A DNA stretch of 64,000 bases, taken from Lachnospiraceae bacterium NK4A179 (GTDB lineage Bacteria; Bacillota; Clostridia; Lachnospirales; Lachnospiraceae). The notes beneath the pieces are model-generated. The model saw nothing but the letters and a program-made list of their open reading frames with translations, ran no database searches and was not told the DNA's origin. Where the stretch lies: positions 1-64,000 of the forward strand of contig ATWC01000002.1 in assembly GCA_000421045.1 (NCBI GenBank), given 5' to 3'. This document shows positions 61,109 to 64,000 of the stretch, in pieces. The number at the start of each line of letters is the position of its first letter. The first letter of the stretch is position 1. Made by a program: the position numbers and the translations under genes.

Positions 61109-61852
61109 TCATTTATTGCGGTCAGCCTTACATAATATCTTCTCAGCCGTAATAAGATCGTCAGGTGTTGTCACCTTTATATTCTCATAATCCCCCATGG
61201 TAAGTTTCACTTTTACATCCGAAAACATCTCTGCTACCGAAGCATCATCCGTAACCATGATCTCCTGACCGTTACGTATCGCCCTGTACATTTTCTCATA
61301 TGCATCCGTGATGATCCTCATATCAAAAGCCTGCGGAGTCTGGGCTATCCATACCCTGTCCCTTACGGGTGTATCTTTAATGAATCCGTTTTCATCCGCG
61401 ATCTTTACAGTATCCTTTGAAGGCACCGCAGTACAGCAGGCCCCATATTCCACAGCATCAGCGATCGTTCTTTCAATAACGTCTCTGCTTATCATGGCCC
61501 TGGCCGCATCATGGATCAATACATAACCATCCATGCTCCTGTTTCTCTGTTCAAATATATCCAGTGCGCTCCTTATCCCATTCCATGAGGAATCAAATCG
61601 TTCCTTCCCTCCTGTGGCTACCCTGCTCACCTTTTTAAAACCATATCTGCAGACAATGTTCTCATAGACCTTTTCTTCATCGCCTTCATTCACGACCAGA
61701 ATGATATCCGTAACGGAGCTTTCTTCAAAAGCCTTTACGGAATAATAAAGAAGAGGATGTCCTCCTATCTCCATATACTGCTTTGGCACATCCGAATGCA
61801 TACGCCTGCCGGAACCTCCGGCAAGTATTACCGCAGCTGCGGGTTTGTTCAT
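61109..61852 (-). CDS. ispD: 2-C-methyl-D-erythritol 4-phosphate cytidylyltransferase
   Basis: A 247-residue MEP-pathway enzyme attaching CMP to methylerythritol phosphate. Signature [31 protein letters not shown]-like ([16 protein letters not shown]), AVPSKDTVK and [12 protein letters not shown]-pathway isoprenoid synthesis fits Clostridia. TarI-like CDP-ribitol synthases are related; the DAARAMI and TPQAF context supports IspD. Divergent from glpK. Confidence 0.88.
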   Translation of the reverse strand: MNKPAAAVILAGGSGRRMHSDVPKQYMEIGGHPLLYYSVKAFEESSVTDIILVVNEGDEEKVYENIVCRYGFKKVSRVATGGKERFDSSWNGIRSALDIFEQRNRSMDGYVLIHDAARAMISRDVIERTIADAVEYGACCTAVPSKDTVKIADENGFIKDTPVRDRVWIAQTPQAFDMRIITDAYEKMYRAIRNGQEIMVTDDASVAEMFSDVKVKLTMGDYENIKVTTPDDLITAEKILCKADRNK

Positions 61853-61925
61853 AAGATCCCTCCGAAAAAAAGTGTTATACTTAATCTATGTAACATCTAA
61901 CAGTTTAGCACAGGGGGATTACATT

Positions 61926-63422
61926 ATGGAGAAAAAATATATCTGTGCACTTGATGCCGGAACCACAAGCAACAGATGCATAATCTTTGACCATGAGAGC
62001 AACATCGTTTCCATGGTCCAGCGTGAATTCACACAGATCTACCCAAAGCCCGGCTGGGTTGAACATAACCCATCCGAGATCTGGTCCACAATGCTCGGTG
62101 CTGCCGTCGAAGCTTTGCAGAAGGCAGATATCGATCCCTCAGAGATTGCCGCGATCGGCATCACAAATCAGCGTGAAACCACCATAGTCTGGGACAAAAA
62201 TACCGGAGAGCCCGTATATAACGCGATAGTATGGCAATGCAGGCGTACCGCGGAATACTGCGACAGTCTCAAAGAAAAAGGACTCGCGGATAAATTCCGC
62301 GAAAAGACAGGTCTGGTCATCGATGCATATTTTTCAGGTACAAAACTCAAATGGATACTTGACAATGTTCCCGGGGCCAGAAAGAAAGCCGAAAACGGTG
62401 ATTTGCTTTTTGGCACAGTCGAATGCTTCCTTATCTGGAAACTCACAAAAGGAAGAGTACACGCTTCAGATTATTCCAATGCCGCCAGAACACAGCTGTT
62501 CAACATAAACACTCTTGAATGGGATGAAGATATCCTGAATGAATTTGACATTCCGACATCGATGCTTCCGGGAGTCCGTCCTTCCAGCGGTGTTTTCGGA
62601 ATGTGCGATACACAGTGGTTCGGCTGTGAGATACCTATAGCCGGTGCTGCCGGAGACCAGCAGTCCGCACTCTTCGGGCAGAACTGCTTTGAAGAAGGCT
62701 CGGCCAAAAACACGTACGGGACAGGATGTTTCCTGCTTATGAATACCGGAGAAAAACCTGTATTCTCCAAAAACGGTCTGGTCACCACCATTGCCTGGGG
62801 GATTGACGGCTGTGTGAACTATGCGCTTGAAGGTTCCGTATTTATTGCAGGTGCATCCATACAGTGGCTCAGAGATGAACTTAAGATGATAGATTCCGCA
62901 GAAGACACAGAATATCTTGCCTGCAAAGTAAAGGACACAGGCGGCTGCTACGTCGTTCCCGCTTTCACGGGACTTGGCGCCCCCTATTGGAACCAGTATG
63001 CCAGAGGCATCATAACCGGTCTGACACGCGGAGTGAACAAATATCACATCATACGTGCTGTTCTTGAATCCATAACATTCGAGACGATGGATGTGCTAAA
63101 AGCCATGGAAGCCGACAGCGGGATCGCACTTAAGAGCCTGAAGGTTGACGGAGGTGCAAGCGCCAACAACTTCCTTATGCAGACTCAGGCCGATATCGCA
63201 GGCATAGACGTGATAAGACCCGCTTGTGTTGAGACCACCGCCATGGGCGCAGCTTTTCTCGCAGGGCTTGCAGTAGGATTCTGGGATTCAAAGGAAGATC
63301 TTAAGAAGAATATACATGAAGGAAGAACTTTCACCCCTTCCATTGCAATGAAGGAAAGGGAAGAAAAGATAAAAGGCTGGAAGCGTGCGGTACGCACCGC
63401 ATCCGCCTGGACAGAGGCATGA
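61926..63422 (+). CDS. glpK: Glycerol kinase
   Basis: FGGY kinase (498 residues) producing glycerol 3-phosphate. [16 protein letters not shown] (phosphate loop), [51 protein letters not shown] and [12 protein letters not shown] are diagnostic. ATG at 61926 has AGGGGG about 8 nt upstream; a frame from 61845 is rejected. No glpF or glpD is adjacent. Confidence 0.96.
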   Translation: MEKKYICALDAGTTSNRCIIFDHESNIVSMVQREFTQIYPKPGWVEHNPSEIWSTMLGAAVEALQKADIDPSEIAAIGITNQRETTIVWDKNTGEPVYNAIVWQCRRTAEYCDSLKEKGLADKFREKTGLVIDAYFSGTKLKWILDNVPGARKKAENGDLLFGTVECFLIWKLTKGRVHASDYSNAARTQLFNINTLEWDEDILNEFDIPTSMLPGVRPSSGVFGMCDTQWFGCEIPIAGAAGDQQSALFGQNCFEEGSAKNTYGTGCFLLMNTGEKPVFSKNGLVTTIAWGIDGCVNYALEGSVFIAGASIQWLRDELKMIDSAEDTEYLACKVKDTGGCYVVPAFTGLGAPYWNQYARGIITGLTRGVNKYHIIRAVLESITFETMDVLKAMEADSGIALKSLKVDGGASANNFLMQTQADIAGIDVIRPACVETTAMGAAFLAGLAVGFWDSKEDLKKNIHEGRTFTPSIAMKEREEKIKGWKRAVRTASAWTEA

Positions 63423-63448
63423 TACATACATACATACGTATCTGATAC

Positions 63449-64000
63449 TTACCTCTCCCCAAGTTTGAGATTCGGAACGGCGTTTAAGGACATATCACTC
63501 CTAACGCCGTTTTTAAATTCGTAATAAGCCGCTGCACCTATCATTGCTGCATTGTCTGTGCAATAGATCGGTTCGGGACGATAAAACTTTATTCCTCGTT
63601 TCTCGCATCCCTCTTCAAAAGCCTTTCTTAAATGTCTGTTTGAAGCAACACCTCCGGCAATGGCAAAGATCTTTTCTCCGCCTTCCTCAAGTGCCGCATA
63701 AGCATGCTCGGTAAGCACATCAACAACAGATGCCTGAAAAGAAGCCGCTACATCTGCCTGACTTACTTCTATTCCTTCCATACGCGCAGAATTAAGATAA
63801 TTCAGGACAGCACTCTTCAAACCGCTAAAAGAAAAATCATATATGTTATCTGCCACCTTTGCCCTCGGAAATTCTATCGCCGCAGGATCACCTGCGTCGG
63901 AAACTTTATCTATCTTGGGTCCGCCCGGATATCCTAACCCTATAGCCCTTGCCACTTTATCAAACGCTTCACCGGCAGCATCATCCCTGGTCTTTCCGAG
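63449..64000 (-). CDS. tsaD: tRNA N6-adenosine threonylcarbamoyltransferase, 5' end outside the window
   Basis: C-terminal 183 codons of TsaD, the catalytic subunit for t6A37 in ANN-decoding tRNAs. The frame is open to the window edge ([20 protein letters not shown]). [42 protein letters not shown] and [17 protein letters not shown] (metal-binding Asp) are all family signatures. Convergent with glpK (26 nt between stops). Confidence 0.95.
   Translation of the reverse strand, partial: LGKTRDDAAGEAFDKVARAIGLGYPGGPKIDKVSDAGDPAAIEFPRAKVADNIYDFSFSGLKSAVLNYLNSARMEGIEVSQADVAASFQASVVDVLTEHAYAALEEGGEKIFAIAGGVASNRHLRKAFEEGCEKRGIKFYRPEPIYCTDNAAMIGAAAYYEFKNGVRSDMSLNAVPNLKLGER
63476..63514 (+). terminator. 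Possible glpK terminator lying antisense within tsaD
   Basis: AACGGCGTT (63476-63484) pairs perfectly with AACGCCGTT (63503-63511) over an 18-nt loop, followed by TTT. It overlaps the last tsaD codons, so it would be read only by glpK transcripts. The loop is long, which lowers confidence. Confidence 0.45.

Overview
The window looks like chromosomal DNA from a low-to-medium-GC Firmicute of class Clostridia, most likely family Lachnospiraceae. This is an inference. It rests on T-box leaders, AddAB instead of RecBCD, GatCAB next to aspS, a long-form hibernation factor, a ThiT transporter under a TPP riboswitch, and strong AGGAGG ribosome binding sites. There are no phage genes, insertion sequences, CRISPR arrays or rRNA genes. 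One tRNA gene (tRNA-Arg) is present. The two ends cut hisC (left) and tsaD (right).

Layout. 1-5.5 kb: a tight minus-strand run larB, larC, a ParB-like/BMP-domain fusion, a metallophosphoesterase and hisC. 5.6-7.3 kb: a CPBP protease and, divergently, riboswitch-controlled thiT. 7.3-21.5 kb: an HD-GYP phosphodiesterase, then the minus-strand series T-box, aspS, gatC, gatA, gatB, addB, addA, which joins Asp/Asn-tRNA synthesis to recombinational repair. 21.5-31 kb: envelope and housekeeping genes (large membrane protein, PRTase, YdcF protein, amidase lipoprotein, MATE pump, CmpB-family protein), then a glycerate kinase-Nudix fusion, a small protein and a DNA-deoxyinosine glycosylase. Two related long fold-back repeats flank this last group. 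31.2-34.1 kb: a heavy-metal operon (HMA protein, P1B ATPase, CadC-like repressor) with an SmtB/CadC-type operator, then tRNA-Arg.

34.2-37.7 kb holds the strangest content. After a Cys-rich lipoprotein comes a two-gene transcription unit with its own promoter, 5' hairpin leader and terminator. It encodes a 287-residue protein that looks like an AAA+ domain that has lost both Walker motifs, and a VirD4/TraG-like ATPase with no membrane anchor. No relaxase or other conjugation gene is nearby. This is my best candidate for an undescribed system.

37.7-42.8 kb: an ABC exporter with its two-component system. 42.9-49.4 kb: a T-box-controlled trp operon in the unusual order trpD-E-G-C-B-A, without trpF. 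49.4-55.8 kb: a dynamin-like GTPase, deoD, an ECF sigma/RsgI-like anti-sigma pair with a tandem-repeat linker, a cytidylate-kinase-like protein and a stand-alone CheY. 55.9-58.8 kb: an SAH/MTA deaminase facing a short-form AhcY across a third fold-back structure, which suggests SAH recycling through inosylhomocysteine. 58.8-64 kb: hpf, an NlpC/P60 wall hydrolase, ispD, glpK and the 3' part of tsaD.

All functions are read from motifs and recalled family features. No database search was run. Promoters and terminators were read by eye.
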